DNA of 18,220 nucleotides from VFMC01 sp039796935 (GTDB lineage Bacteria > Actinomycetota > Acidimicrobiia > Acidimicrobiales > Ilumatobacteraceae): assembly GCA_039796935.1 (NCBI GenBank), contig JBDKIV010000267.1:1-18220 (forward strand), given 5' to 3'. Numbering within the stretch: the stretch's first letter is position 1; each line of letters begins with the position of its first letter. The translations under genes and the position numbers were made by a program. This document shows, piece by piece, positions 8,029-14,511 of the stretch. The notes below the pieces were generated by a model, which searched no databases, was not told where the DNA came from, and worked only from the letters and a program-made list of their open reading frames with translations.

Positions 8029-9002
8029 CAAGAACCAGCCGTTGCCGCGACGGCATCCGAGACCGCGGCGACGAACTCGACGATGCGCGGACCCCAGCGG
8101 GAGGCGATGTCGTCATCGATCGCGATGATGTTGCCGTCGACGACCGCCGTGATGGTCTCCCACCCGGGCCGGGCTGCGACGCTCTCGGCGGACTCGCCGC
8201 AGCACTTGGTGTCGGCGAGGAAGATCAGGTGCGGACTCTGGCTCACCAGGAACTCGGCGCTCAACTGCGGGTAGTCGGTCGTGCCCTCGGTCGTGTCAGC
8301 GATGTTCTGCAACCCGAACAGGCCGTAGACCTGACCGATGAAGGTGTTCGACGTCACCGTGAACAGCGTCGGGTCGAGCTCGTGGTAGTAGCGGAGGGGT
8401 ACGTCTCGCTCGGCGGCAGCGACCGCCGCCTCGATCTCGGCCCGCATGTCGGTGACCAACGCAGTCGCCTCGGCACTGCGGCCGGTCGCCGCACCCAGTT
8501 CCTCGATCTGCACGTAGATGTCGTCGAAGCTGGTCGGCGCTGCACCGACCCAGTCGTCGATGCCGATGCCGTCGAGTTGCGCCCCCAGGTCGGTCGTGCC
8601 GTCATGGAGGACCAGGTCGGGTTCGTACGCGGCGATCGCCTCGATGTTCGGGGTGTAGCCGGACAGGTCGGTCTGCACGGCCAGCGCCGCCTCGGGGAAG
8701 TTGCTCTGGTCGTCGACGGCGACGACCAGGTCACCCGCGCCGATCGCGAAGATCATCTCGGTGGCACTCGGCGACAGGCTGACGATCCGCAGATCGAGCG
8801 CCGGAGCGTTGGGCGAAGCGGGCTCGGTGGCCGGCGGTTCGCTGACAGACGGTTCGGAACCCGACGGTTCGCCAGCTGTCGAGACGGGAGCGCTCGTCTC
8901 GGCGTCTGCCTCGGCCACCGGCTCGCCTCCTCCGCCGCAGGCCGAGAGCCCGAGGACGAGTACTGCGGCACAGCCGACGGCACGCTGGATGGATCGGAAC
9001 AT
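8028..9002 (-). CDS. btuF: Cobalamin (B12) ABC transporter substrate-binding lipoprotein
   Basis: A 324-residue lipoprotein that would capture corrinoid outside the membrane. The signal peptide ends in the lipobox LSAC with Cys22 as the lipidated residue. Residues 23-60 form a low-complexity linker rich in Ser, Glu, Pro and Gly. The periplasmic-binding fold starts at RIVSLSPSATEMIFAIGAGD, the standard opening of BtuF/FecB proteins. A vicinal pair Cys267-Cys268 (DTKCCGES) sits in the C-terminal lobe. The start is set by a strong Shine-Dalgarno, GGAGGA, five bases before the ATG, with the lipobox at a normal distance. The open frame continues far upstream, but that part overlaps the riboswitch and cobO and is not coding. 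First gene of the btuFCD-led operon, preceded by a cobalamin riboswitch. Confidence 0.93.
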   Translation of the reverse strand: MFRSIQRAVGCAAVLVLGLSACGGGGEPVAEADAETSAPVSTAGEPSGSEPSVSEPPATEPASPNAPALDLRIVSLSPSATEMIFAIGAGDLVVAVDDQSNFPEAALAVQTDLSGYTPNIEAIAAYEPDLVLHDGTTDLGAQLDGIGIDDWVGAAPTSFDDIYVQIEELGAATGRSAEATALVTDMRAEIEAAVAAAERDVPLRYYHELDPTLFTVTSNTFIGQVYGLFGLQNIADTTEGTTDYPQLSAEFLVSQSPHLIFLADTKCCGESAESVAARPGWETITAVVDGNIIAIDDDIASRWGPRIVEFVAAVSDAVAATAGS

Positions 9003-9050
9003 GGAAATCCTCCGGGTTCTGGAGGACATCCGTCCTCCGGACGGGAGGAC
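9003..9050 (-). promoter_or_regulatory. btuF leader expression platform: four alternately complementary segments ending in the Shine-Dalgarno
   Basis: On the minus strand the leader reads, in order: GTCCTCC (9050-9044), GGAGGAC (9038-9032), GTCCTCC (9027-9021) and GGAGGA (9013-9008), the last being the btuF Shine-Dalgarno. Segments 1+2 can pair (7 bp, 5-base loop) while 3+4 pair (6 bp, 7-base loop), hiding the ribosome site. Alternatively 2+3 pair (7 bp, 4-base loop), freeing it. This is the layout of a two-state translational switch. The complementarities are seen directly; which state the ligand favours is inferred from known B12 riboswitches, which turn expression off when B12 binds. There is no long U-tract, so translational control is more likely than a terminator. 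Confidence 0.7.
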
Positions 9051-9065
9051 AAGTGAAGGTTCGAC

Positions 9066-9081
9066 CCGGAGTTGCCTCCGG
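9066..9081 (-). promoter_or_regulatory. GNRA-capped hairpin in the btuF leader
   Basis: A perfect 6-bp stem, CCGGAG and CTCCGG, closed by a GCAA tetraloop on the minus strand, lies between the riboswitch core and the switching segments. GNRA loops often dock to receptors, so it may shape the leader. Its 5' arm, with the next base, is a third copy of CCGGAGG, also found in switching segment 2 and at the Shine-Dalgarno, so alternative pairings are possible. Confidence 0.5.
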
Positions 9082-9114
9082 TGCGGCCCGCCCTTGCCTC
9101 GAGGGTTGGTTGTC

Positions 9115-9222
9115 GCGCCCCTGGCAGGCGACCGGACTTGTCGTGACGGCTCGAGAGCCGCACGCTTCACCGTTGCGGGACAGTGCCGGGATCTCACCGG
9201 ACTTCGCTGGTTCAGGGCAGAC
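9115..9222 (-). ncRNA. Cobalamin riboswitch (aptamer)
   Basis: The minus strand carries the hallmarks of a B12 aptamer in the right order. First comes a P1-like strand (TGCCCTG, 9219-9213). The P3 region follows (GTCCGGTGAGATCCC, 9202-9188), and then the conserved CCCGCAACGGTGA core (9179-9167). A small hairpin follows (CGGCT and AGCCG arms, 9160-9147). The B12 box comes next (AGTCCGGTCGCCTGCC, 9138-9123), and then the closing strand (CAGGGGC, 9123-9117). It precedes btuF by about 115 bases and should repress the btu operon when adenosylcobalamin is abundant. The cobO side is on the opposite strand and is not in the riboswitch transcript. Boundaries are approximate. Confidence 0.93.
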
Positions 9223-9224
9223 CG

Positions 9225-9253
9225 ACCATAGCGCACGACACGTACACTCCCAA
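9225..9253 (-). promoter_or_regulatory. Predicted sigma-70-type promoter of the riboswitch-btuFCD operon
   Basis: On the minus strand, TTGGGA (9253-9248) and TATGGT (9230-9225) are separated by 17 bases. Each hexamer matches the consensus at four of six positions. Transcription would start near 9218, at the 5' edge of the aptamer, which is the expected place. The -35 box lies only 4 bases from the cobO start codon on the other strand, so the divergent promoters must overlap. Confidence 0.55.
9243..9248 (+). promoter_or_regulatory. Candidate -10 element for a near-leaderless cobO transcript
   Basis: TACACT lies 9 bases before the cobO ATG, and no purine-rich ribosome site is present between them. 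This spacing would put the transcript start at or within a few bases of the ATG, as in the leaderless mRNAs common in actinobacteria. I see no convincing -35 box. A matching pattern precedes metY in this window. Confidence 0.35.
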
Positions 9254-9257
9254 GCCC

Positions 9258-9839
9258 ATGAGTGCGGACCCGCAACCCGACCAGCCCCCGGTGGACGATC
9301 CTCGTCCCGACGGACTTCGACGTGCCACCTCGCTGCTCCTCGTCAACACGGGTGACGGCAAGGGCAAGAGCTCTGCCGCCTTCGGGGTGATGCTGCGTTC
9401 GTTGGCCCGCGGCTGGAAGGTGGCCGTCGTGCAGTTCGTCAAGAGCGGCGACTGGTCGGTCGGCGAAGAGACGATGGGGCGCCGACTCGGCGTCGACTGG
9501 CACAACGAAGGTGACGGGTTCACCTGGGACTCGAGCGATCTCGAGCACGACCGGGCGCTTGCTCGGGCCGGATGGGAGCGAGCGGCGGCGATCATCGATG
9601 CCGGCCAGCACGAACTCGTCGTGCTCGACGAGTTGACCTACCTGATGAACTGGGGATGGATCGACGGCGACTCGGTCGTGCGGACGCTCGTCGAGCGTCC
9701 TGCCCATGTGAACGTGATCGTCACCGGGCGAGATGCCCCGGCCCGGCTGATCGACATCGCCGACACCGTCACCGACATGCGCAACGTCAAACACGCCTAC
9801 GAGAGCGGGATCGCCGCCAAACGGGGTGTGGATTACTGA
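9258..9839 (+). CDS. cobO: Cob(I)alamin/corrinoid adenosyltransferase (CobA/CobO/BtuR family)
   Basis: A 193-residue enzyme that transfers the adenosyl group of ATP to the cobalt of corrinoids, giving the coenzyme form or adenosylcobinamide. The family P-loop NTGDGKGKSSAA has its core at residues 32-38. Other family segments are VVQFVKSGDW, GFTW, VVLDELTYLMNWGW and the C-terminal KHAYESGIAAKRGVDY, which is typical of CobO. Length is close to the family norm. A Pro/Asp-rich tail (residues 1-22) precedes the fold. I chose ATG 9258 because an upstream in-frame ATG at 9183 would run across the aptamer region and adds nothing family-like. First gene of the cobOUTS run, divergent from btuF. Its stop TGA overlaps a duplicated cobU-like ATG. 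Confidence 0.93.
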   Translation: MSADPQPDQPPVDDPRPDGLRRATSLLLVNTGDGKGKSSAAFGVMLRSLARGWKVAVVQFVKSGDWSVGEETMGRRLGVDWHNEGDGFTWDSSDLEHDRALARAGWERAAAIIDAGQHELVVLDELTYLMNWGWIDGDSVVRTLVERPAHVNVIVTGRDAPARLIDIADTVTDMRNVKHAYESGIAAKRGVDY

Positions 9840-9862
9840 TGATCACGCTGCTGGCCCCATGA
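9839..9862 (+). CDS. Seven-codon micro-ORF between cobO and cobU
   Basis: The first copy of the duplicated start encodes MITLLAP and then TGA at 9860-9862. Its ATG overlaps the cobO stop and its stop overlaps the cobU ATG as ATGA. It could pass ribosomes from cobO to cobU by two successive termination-reinitiation steps. The reading frame is certain; translation is a guess and the peptide itself probably has no function. Confidence 0.4.
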   Translation: MITLLAP

Positions 9863-9873
9863 TCACGCTGCTG
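9839..9873 (+). repeat. 15-bp direct repeat duplicating the cobU start region
   Basis: ATGATCACGCTGCTG occurs at 9839-9853 and again at 9859-9873, separated by five bases (period 20). The second copy is the start of cobU. The first copy overlaps the cobO stop as TGATG, in a different frame because 20 is not a multiple of three. Confidence 0.9.
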
Positions 9874-10395
9874 CTCGGCGGCGCGCGCAGCGGCAAGAGC
9901 ACCCTTGCCGTCGAGATGGGCCTCCGGCACGGGGGCCCGGTCGTGTTCGTCGCCACCGCCGAGCCCTTCGACGACGACCTCCGGGAACGGATCGAGCGGC
10001 ACCGGGACGAACGTCCGGGCTGGCCGACCGTCGAGGCCCCCGTCGACCTCGCCTCGGCGGTTGCCGACGCTCCGCCCGATGCGCTGGTGATCGTCGACTG
10101 TCTGACGGTCTGGTTGGGCAACCTGTTCCATCACGTCCCCTCGGTCGACGATCGAGCCGTTCACACTGCGTCGCTCGTCGACGCGCTGAACCGTCGCAGT
10201 GCCACCACCGTCGTCGTGTCGAACGAAGTGGGCCTCGGCCTGCACCCCGACTCGCCGATCGGACGCGAGTACCGCGACGAACTCGGACGTCTCAACCAAC
10301 GCGTCGCAGCCGCGTCCGAGCGCGTCCTGTTGCTCGTCGCGGGTCGCGCCCTCGCGCTCGCCGACCCCTGGACCCTGCTGGAGGACCGACCATGA
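9859..10395 (+). CDS. cobU: Bifunctional adenosylcobinamide kinase / adenosylcobinamide-phosphate guanylyltransferase
   Basis: A 178-residue CobU/CobP protein, the usual length. It phosphorylates adenosylcobinamide and then transfers GMP to it, giving adenosylcobinamide-GDP for CobS. The P-loop is GGARSGKST (residues 7-15). RIERHRDERPGWPTVEAP carries His48, which matches the histidine that is guanylylated in Salmonella CobU (His46). IVDCLTVWLGNLF and VSNEVGLGLHPDSPIGREYR are also family signatures. ATG 9859 is chosen because the P-loop follows at the family distance; a longer frame from 9826 overlaps cobO. Its stop overlaps the cobT ATG (ATGA). Confidence 0.95.
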   Translation: MITLLLGGARSGKSTLAVEMGLRHGGPVVFVATAEPFDDDLRERIERHRDERPGWPTVEAPVDLASAVADAPPDALVIVDCLTVWLGNLFHHVPSVDDRAVHTASLVDALNRRSATTVVVSNEVGLGLHPDSPIGREYRDELGRLNQRVAAASERVLLLVAGRALALADPWTLLEDRP

Positions 10396-11384
10396 CCTGG
10401 CTCACGAGTGCCCTCACCACCGTCCCCGGCGGAGACGTCGATGCCGCAGACTCGGTCCGCGCGCGAGCCGCCGACATCCTGCGCCCTGCGGGTGCTCTGG
10501 CCCGACTCGACGAGGTCGCTGCCTGGGTGGCCGAGTGGCAGGCGACATCGACCCCGGCCGTGCGTCGGCCTGCCGCCTTGATCTTCGCAGCAGACCATGG
10601 TGTGGCAGCAGCGGGCGTGAGCGCCTACCCGACCGACGTGACGGCAGCGATGCTGGCGGCCTACCGCTCGGGACGATCGACCATCAGCGCCTTCGCGCGG
10701 ATCGCCGGGGCATCGGTCGACGCGATCGACGTGGGCGTCGGGCTGCCGACAGGTGACATCCGCATCGAGCCGGCTCTGTCGGTCGAGCGCTTCGACGAGG
10801 TCGTCGAGGTGGCGCGGCGTGCTGTCGATGCACTCGACGCCGACCTGCTGGTGCTGGGCGAGATGGGGATCGGCAACACCACGGCGGCAGCTGCCGTAGC
10901 TGCCGCGCTGCTCGGCGAGTCGGGGGATGTCGAGGCATGGGTCGGCCGGGGCACCGGCGTCGACGTCGACGGGATGCGGCGCAAACAGGATGCGGTCGCG
11001 GCTGCCGTCGCGCGGGTGGCCGACGTGACGGATCCTCTCGAGGTGCTCCGTCACGTGGGCGGCGCAGAGATGGTGGCGATCGCTGCCGCCGTGGTCGCGG
11101 CACGACATCGCCGTCTGCCGGTGGTGCTCGACGGCTACGTCGTCACCGCCTCTGCCCTGCCACTGGTGGGCGCTCGCGGTGATGCACTCGACCACTGCCT
11201 CATCGGCCACTGCTCTGCAGAACCCGGCCATCGCCGTGTGATCGACCGTCTGGGTCGCACCACACTGCTCGACCTCGGGATGCGCCTCGGTGAGGGATCG
11301 GGGGCGATGGCCGCCGTTCCGCTGATCGCCATGGCATGTGCGGGAGTCGTCGACGTCCCGACGTTCTCGGAGTGGTTCGGTTGA
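10392..11384 (+). CDS. cobT: Nicotinate-nucleotide--dimethylbenzimidazole phosphoribosyltransferase
   Basis: A 330-residue CobT that activates the lower-ligand base (classically 5,6-dimethylbenzimidazole) to its alpha-ribotide using nicotinate mononucleotide. The segments FAADHGVAAAGVSAYP, VLGEMGIGNTTAAAA, GRGTGVD and LGMRLGEGSGAM are all characteristic. Glu301 in the last one corresponds to the catalytic base known as Glu317 in Salmonella CobT. The start overlaps the cobU stop by four bases, and its own stop overlaps the TTG start of cobS. No bluB for base synthesis lies in the window. Confidence 0.95.
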   Translation: MTWLTSALTTVPGGDVDAADSVRARAADILRPAGALARLDEVAAWVAEWQATSTPAVRRPAALIFAADHGVAAAGVSAYPTDVTAAMLAAYRSGRSTISAFARIAGASVDAIDVGVGLPTGDIRIEPALSVERFDEVVEVARRAVDALDADLLVLGEMGIGNTTAAAAVAAALLGESGDVEAWVGRGTGVDVDGMRRKQDAVAAAVARVADVTDPLEVLRHVGGAEMVAIAAAVVAARHRRLPVVLDGYVVTASALPLVGARGDALDHCLIGHCSAEPGHRRVIDRLGRTTLLDLGMRLGEGSGAMAAVPLIAMACAGVVDVPTFSEWFG

Positions 11385-12145
11385 GCGGTCTGCCCCCGTT
11401 CGGTGCGCTCGCGGCGTTGCAGTTCCTGACTCGCGTGCCCATCCGTCTCAGCCGTGCGCCGTCGATGCCGGGAATCGTCGTCTGGTTCCCGGTGGCCGGT
11501 GCCGCCATCGGCATGGCCGTCGGCGGTGCAGCCGCCGGGGCATGGCATCTCGTGCCGCCGCTGGTCGCCGGGGCGTTGGCGGTGACGGTCGGACTCTTGG
11601 TGACCGGGGCCTTCCACGAGGACGGGCTCGGCGACATCGCCGACGCGTTCGGCGGCGGGTACACACTCGAGCGGCGGCTCGAGATCCTGAAGGACTCTCG
11701 TCACGGCACGTACGGCGTCGCGGCCATGTGCGCATCGATCGTCGTCCGTGTCGTCTCGCTCGGATCGCTCCCGGGCCCGGCAGTCATGTTCGCGGCGGCC
11801 GTGGCCGCTCACGTGATGGCGCGCACGGCGGCCGTCTGGCTGATGGCGGCCGCTCCGCTGGCGACGCACAGAGGCCTGGGGGCCGACTACGGACAGTCGA
11901 CCACGCCACGACGAGCGATCACGGCAGGTGTCCTCGGCGCAGCGATCACGTGCGCCGTGTTCACCCTGTTCGCCGACGCCTGGTGGACACTCCCGGTCGC
12001 GCTCACTGCTGCCGGTTCGGTCGCGCTCACCGGTGCGCTGGCGGTGCGAAAGATCCAGGGGATCAGCGGCGACGTGCTGGGAGCTGCAGAACAGGTGGCC
12101 GAAGCTGCCATCCTGGTCGTCGTGAGCGGGCTGGCGATCAGCTAG
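11381..12145 (+). CDS. cobS: Adenosylcobinamide-GDP ribazoletransferase (cobalamin synthase)
   Basis: A 254-residue integral membrane protein that joins adenosylcobinamide-GDP to the alpha-ribazole (or its phosphate) and completes adenosylcobalamin. ALQFLTRVP opens the protein. The acidic catalytic motif FHEDGLGDIADAFGGG covers residues 78-93, DSRHGTYG lies at residues 105-112, and QGISGDVLGAAEQVAE is near the C-terminus. Five or more hydrophobic spans lie between. I chose TTG 11381, which overlaps the cobT stop (TTGA) and has GGAG eight bases upstream; the longer frame from 11336 adds only non-conserved residues. Last gene of cobOUTS; its end overlaps the convergent patB gene by 8 bases. Confidence 0.93.
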   Translation: MSGLPPFGALAALQFLTRVPIRLSRAPSMPGIVVWFPVAGAAIGMAVGGAAAGAWHLVPPLVAGALAVTVGLLVTGAFHEDGLGDIADAFGGGYTLERRLEILKDSRHGTYGVAAMCASIVVRVVSLGSLPGPAVMFAAAVAAHVMARTAAVWLMAAAPLATHRGLGADYGQSTTPRRAITAGVLGAAITCAVFTLFADAWWTLPVALTAAGSVALTGALAVRKIQGISGDVLGAAEQVAEAAILVVVSGLAIS

Positions 12146-13310
12146 CGCCGCCCGCCATCCGCTCGACGATCGCCCGGAGCAGCGACGACGAGGTCGCCAT
12201 GTTGAGTCGGACGTGGCCCGCCCCCTGCGGACCGAAGTCGGGACCCGGGTTGAGTTCGACGCCGCGACCGCGGAACACCTCGTGCGGGTCGTCCCCGAGG
12301 TCGGCGCTTCGGCAGTCGAGCCATGCCAGATACGTCGCGTCGGGGATCCGGTAGCGAACGGCCGGCAGGTGCTCGGCGAGCAACTCCGACAGCAGGAGCC
12401 GATTCCGGTCGAGGTGGGCCACGACCGCATCGAGCCACGAATCGGCTTCGGTCCATGCGGCGATCGTGGCGTCGGCAGCGATCACGTTGAGCGCACCGAG
12501 CAGATGGTTGGGCAGTTCGGCGATCGCCCGACGGAGGTGGTCGGGTCCGATGTGCGCCACCGCATGACGGAGCCCTGCGATGTTGAACGCCTTCGACGCA
12601 GAGTGGACCGTGACCGTTCGCGCCGCGACGTCGCTGCCGAGCGCGGCGATCGGCAGGTGGCGGGCTGGCGCGTAGGTGAGATCGGCGTGGATCTCGTCGG
12701 AGATGACGAGCAGGTCGAAACGCTCGGCGATGGCAGCCAGTCGCTCGAGTTCGGGACGGTCGAAGCGATGCCCGGTCGGATTGTGCGGGTGGCAGAGCAA
12801 CAGCACCGACGCCGGTTCAGCGGTGAGCCGCTGCTCGAGCCGCTCGTAGTCGAACGACACACCGTCGGCAGCGACCACGGCAGGCACATCGACGAGGCGG
12901 CGGCCCATGTCGTCGATCGCCTGCCACAGGGGCGGATACGCGGGCATGTGCAGCACGACTCCGTCGCCCGGACGGCTCGCGAGGTGCAGCGCCAACTGGA
13001 CGGCCTGCACCACATCACAGGTCTCTCGCACCTCGCCGCCCGGAACCTCCCAGCCGTAGCGGGCGCGGGCACGGTCGACGAAGACATCGACTGCCGGGCT
13101 GCCGAACCCGGTGCCCTTCCAGTCGGGGTATCCGAGGTCGGCCATGTCCGCCGCCCGACGGATCGCATCGAGAACGGCCGGTGCCGGCGGCATGTCCATG
13201 TCGGCCACCCAGGCAGCCAGACGCGGGGCATGCCGGTGCCATTTCGAACTGCGTTTCGAGCGCAACCACCCGAGGTCGATCCGGTCGAACCCGAACGGAT
13301 CGGATGTCAT
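12138..13310 (-). CDS. patB: MalY/PatB-type cystathionine beta-lyase (class I/II PLP aminotransferase fold)
   Basis: A 390-residue PLP enzyme. The N-terminal WVADMDMPP (residues 34-42) is diagnostic of the MalY/PatB branch. CHPHNPTGHRFDRPEL, the Asp205 cofactor contact in ISDEIHADLTYAP, and the Schiff-base Lys240 in SASKAFNIAGLRHA follow in order. The branch cleaves C-S bonds, typically cystathionine to homocysteine, pyruvate and ammonia, and some members act as cysteine-S-conjugate lyases or as regulators like MalY. The ATG sits one base after the aspC stop, so the two are an operon. The 3' end overlaps cobS tail to tail by 8 bases. Family is sure; the preferred substrate is inferred. Confidence 0.88.
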   Translation of the reverse strand: MTSDPFGFDRIDLGWLRSKRSSKWHRHAPRLAAWVADMDMPPAPAVLDAIRRAADMADLGYPDWKGTGFGSPAVDVFVDRARARYGWEVPGGEVRETCDVVQAVQLALHLASRPGDGVVLHMPAYPPLWQAIDDMGRRLVDVPAVVAADGVSFDYERLEQRLTAEPASVLLLCHPHNPTGHRFDRPELERLAAIAERFDLLVISDEIHADLTYAPARHLPIAALGSDVAARTVTVHSASKAFNIAGLRHAVAHIGPDHLRRAIAELPNHLLGALNVIAADATIAAWTEADSWLDAVVAHLDRNRLLLSELLAEHLPAVRYRIPDATYLAWLDCRSADLGDDPHEVFRGRGVELNPGPDFGPQGAGHVRLNMATSSSLLRAIVERMAGGAS

Positions 13311-13311
13311 G

Positions 13312-14511
13312 TCAGTGGCCGACGAACTCTGCGATGCGGCGGATGCCTTCTTCCATGTCGGCATCGGCCATCGCGAACGAGAACCGCGCGTACCCGGGCG
13401 TGCCGAAGGCTTCACCCGGCACGAACGCGACCTTGGCCTCGCCGAGGATCGTGTCGGCAAGCTCGAGCGTCGTGTGCGAGACCGTCCCGTTCGGTCCGAG
13501 CGGTCGACGCAGCAGACCGGTGACGTTCGGGTAGCAGTAGAACGCCCCCTGGGGTTCGATCGCCGTCACACCCGGGATCTCGTTGAGCATCCGGTGCATG
13601 GTGGCGGCCCGCCGGGCGAACGCCGCTCGCATCATGGCCACGGCACTCAGGTCGCCGCTGACGGCTTCGAGCGCCGCGATCTGGGCGACGTTCGTGACGT
13701 TCGACGTCGAGTGCGACTGGAAGTTGACGGCCGCCTTCATCACGTCGCTCGGTCCGATCATCCAGCCGACGCGCCAGCCGGTCATCGCATAGGTCTTGGC
13801 GACGCCGTTCACGATGACGCACTGATCGGCCAGTTCGGGAACGACCGTCGGCATCGACACGAACCGGCTGTCGCCGTAGACGAGGTGTTCGTAGATCTCG
13901 TCGGTCAGCACCCAGACGCCCTTGTCGACGGCCCAGCGCCCGATCGCCTCGACCTCGTCCGGGGTGTAGATCGCTCCGCTCGGGTTGTCGGGGCTGACGA
14001 ACAGCAGCACCTTGGTGCGAGGCGTCAGCGCAGCGTCGAGCTGCTCGACGGTCACACGGAATCCGGTGCTCTCGTCGGTCTGCACGACGACCGGAACCCC
14101 GCCGGCCAGGGTGATCGCCTCGGGATAGGTGGTCCAGTACGGAGCCGGGCAGATGACCTCGTCGCCCGGATCGCAGAGCGCAGCGAATGCCGTGAACACC
14201 GCGTGCTTGCCGCCGTTGGTGACGAGTACCTGCGACGCGGTGCACGCGAAGCCGCTGTCGCGCAGCGTCTTCGCGGCGATCGCTTCGCGCAGTTCGGGCA
14301 ACCCGGCCGCCGGCGTGTACTTGTGGTTCTTCGGATCACGGCAGGCGCGCACCGCGGCCTCGACGATGTTGTCGGGCGTCGGGAAGTCGGGTTCGCCAGC
14401 CCCGAAGCCGATGACGTTCTCGCCCTGTGCCTTCAAGGCCTTGGCCTTGGCGTCGACGGCGAGGGTGGCGGATTCGGCAATGGCGGCGAGGCGTGCGGAC
14501 GTGCGGTTCAC
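13312..14511 (-). CDS. aspC: Aspartate aminotransferase family (class I PLP aminotransferase)
   Basis: A 399-residue class I aminotransferase that would interconvert aspartate and oxaloacetate with glutamate/2-oxoglutarate. It begins RLAAIAESATLAVDAKAKAL and continues FGAGEPDFPTPD, the substrate-side opening of the AspC I-gamma group. Family segments are KYTPAAGLPELREAIA, SPDNPSGAIYTPDE, LTDEIYEHLVYGD, and the PLP Lys239 in NGVAKTYAMTGWRVGWM, a form common in actinobacterial AspC. GTG 14511 is chosen over the longer frame because AGGA lies nine bases upstream and the conserved N-terminus follows at once. It is divergent from serC across 73 bases and leads the aspC-patB operon. Related aminotransferases use other amino acids, so specificity is likely but not proven. 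Confidence 0.9.
   Translation of the reverse strand: MNRTSARLAAIAESATLAVDAKAKALKAQGENVIGFGAGEPDFPTPDNIVEAAVRACRDPKNHKYTPAAGLPELREAIAAKTLRDSGFACTASQVLVTNGGKHAVFTAFAALCDPGDEVICPAPYWTTYPEAITLAGGVPVVVQTDESTGFRVTVEQLDAALTPRTKVLLFVSPDNPSGAIYTPDEVEAIGRWAVDKGVWVLTDEIYEHLVYGDSRFVSMPTVVPELADQCVIVNGVAKTYAMTGWRVGWMIGPSDVMKAAVNFQSHSTSNVTNVAQIAALEAVSGDLSAVAMMRAAFARRAATMHRMLNEIPGVTAIEPQGAFYCYPNVTGLLRRPLGPNGTVSHTTLELADTILGEAKVAFVPGEAFGTPGYARFSFAMADADMEEGIRRIAEFVGH

Noticed and set aside
8026..8031. TTG start for btuC at 8031
   Set aside because: ATG at 8028 is one codon later, overlaps the btuF stop and is the stronger start codon.
9183..9257. Upstream ATG of cobO
   Set aside because: The added 25 residues resemble no part of the family and lie over the riboswitch and the btuF promoter on the other strand.
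9003..9794. N-terminal extension of btuF in the same open frame
   Set aside because: It would cover the riboswitch and run antisense to cobO. The signal peptide, lipobox and strong ribosome site fix the start at 9002.
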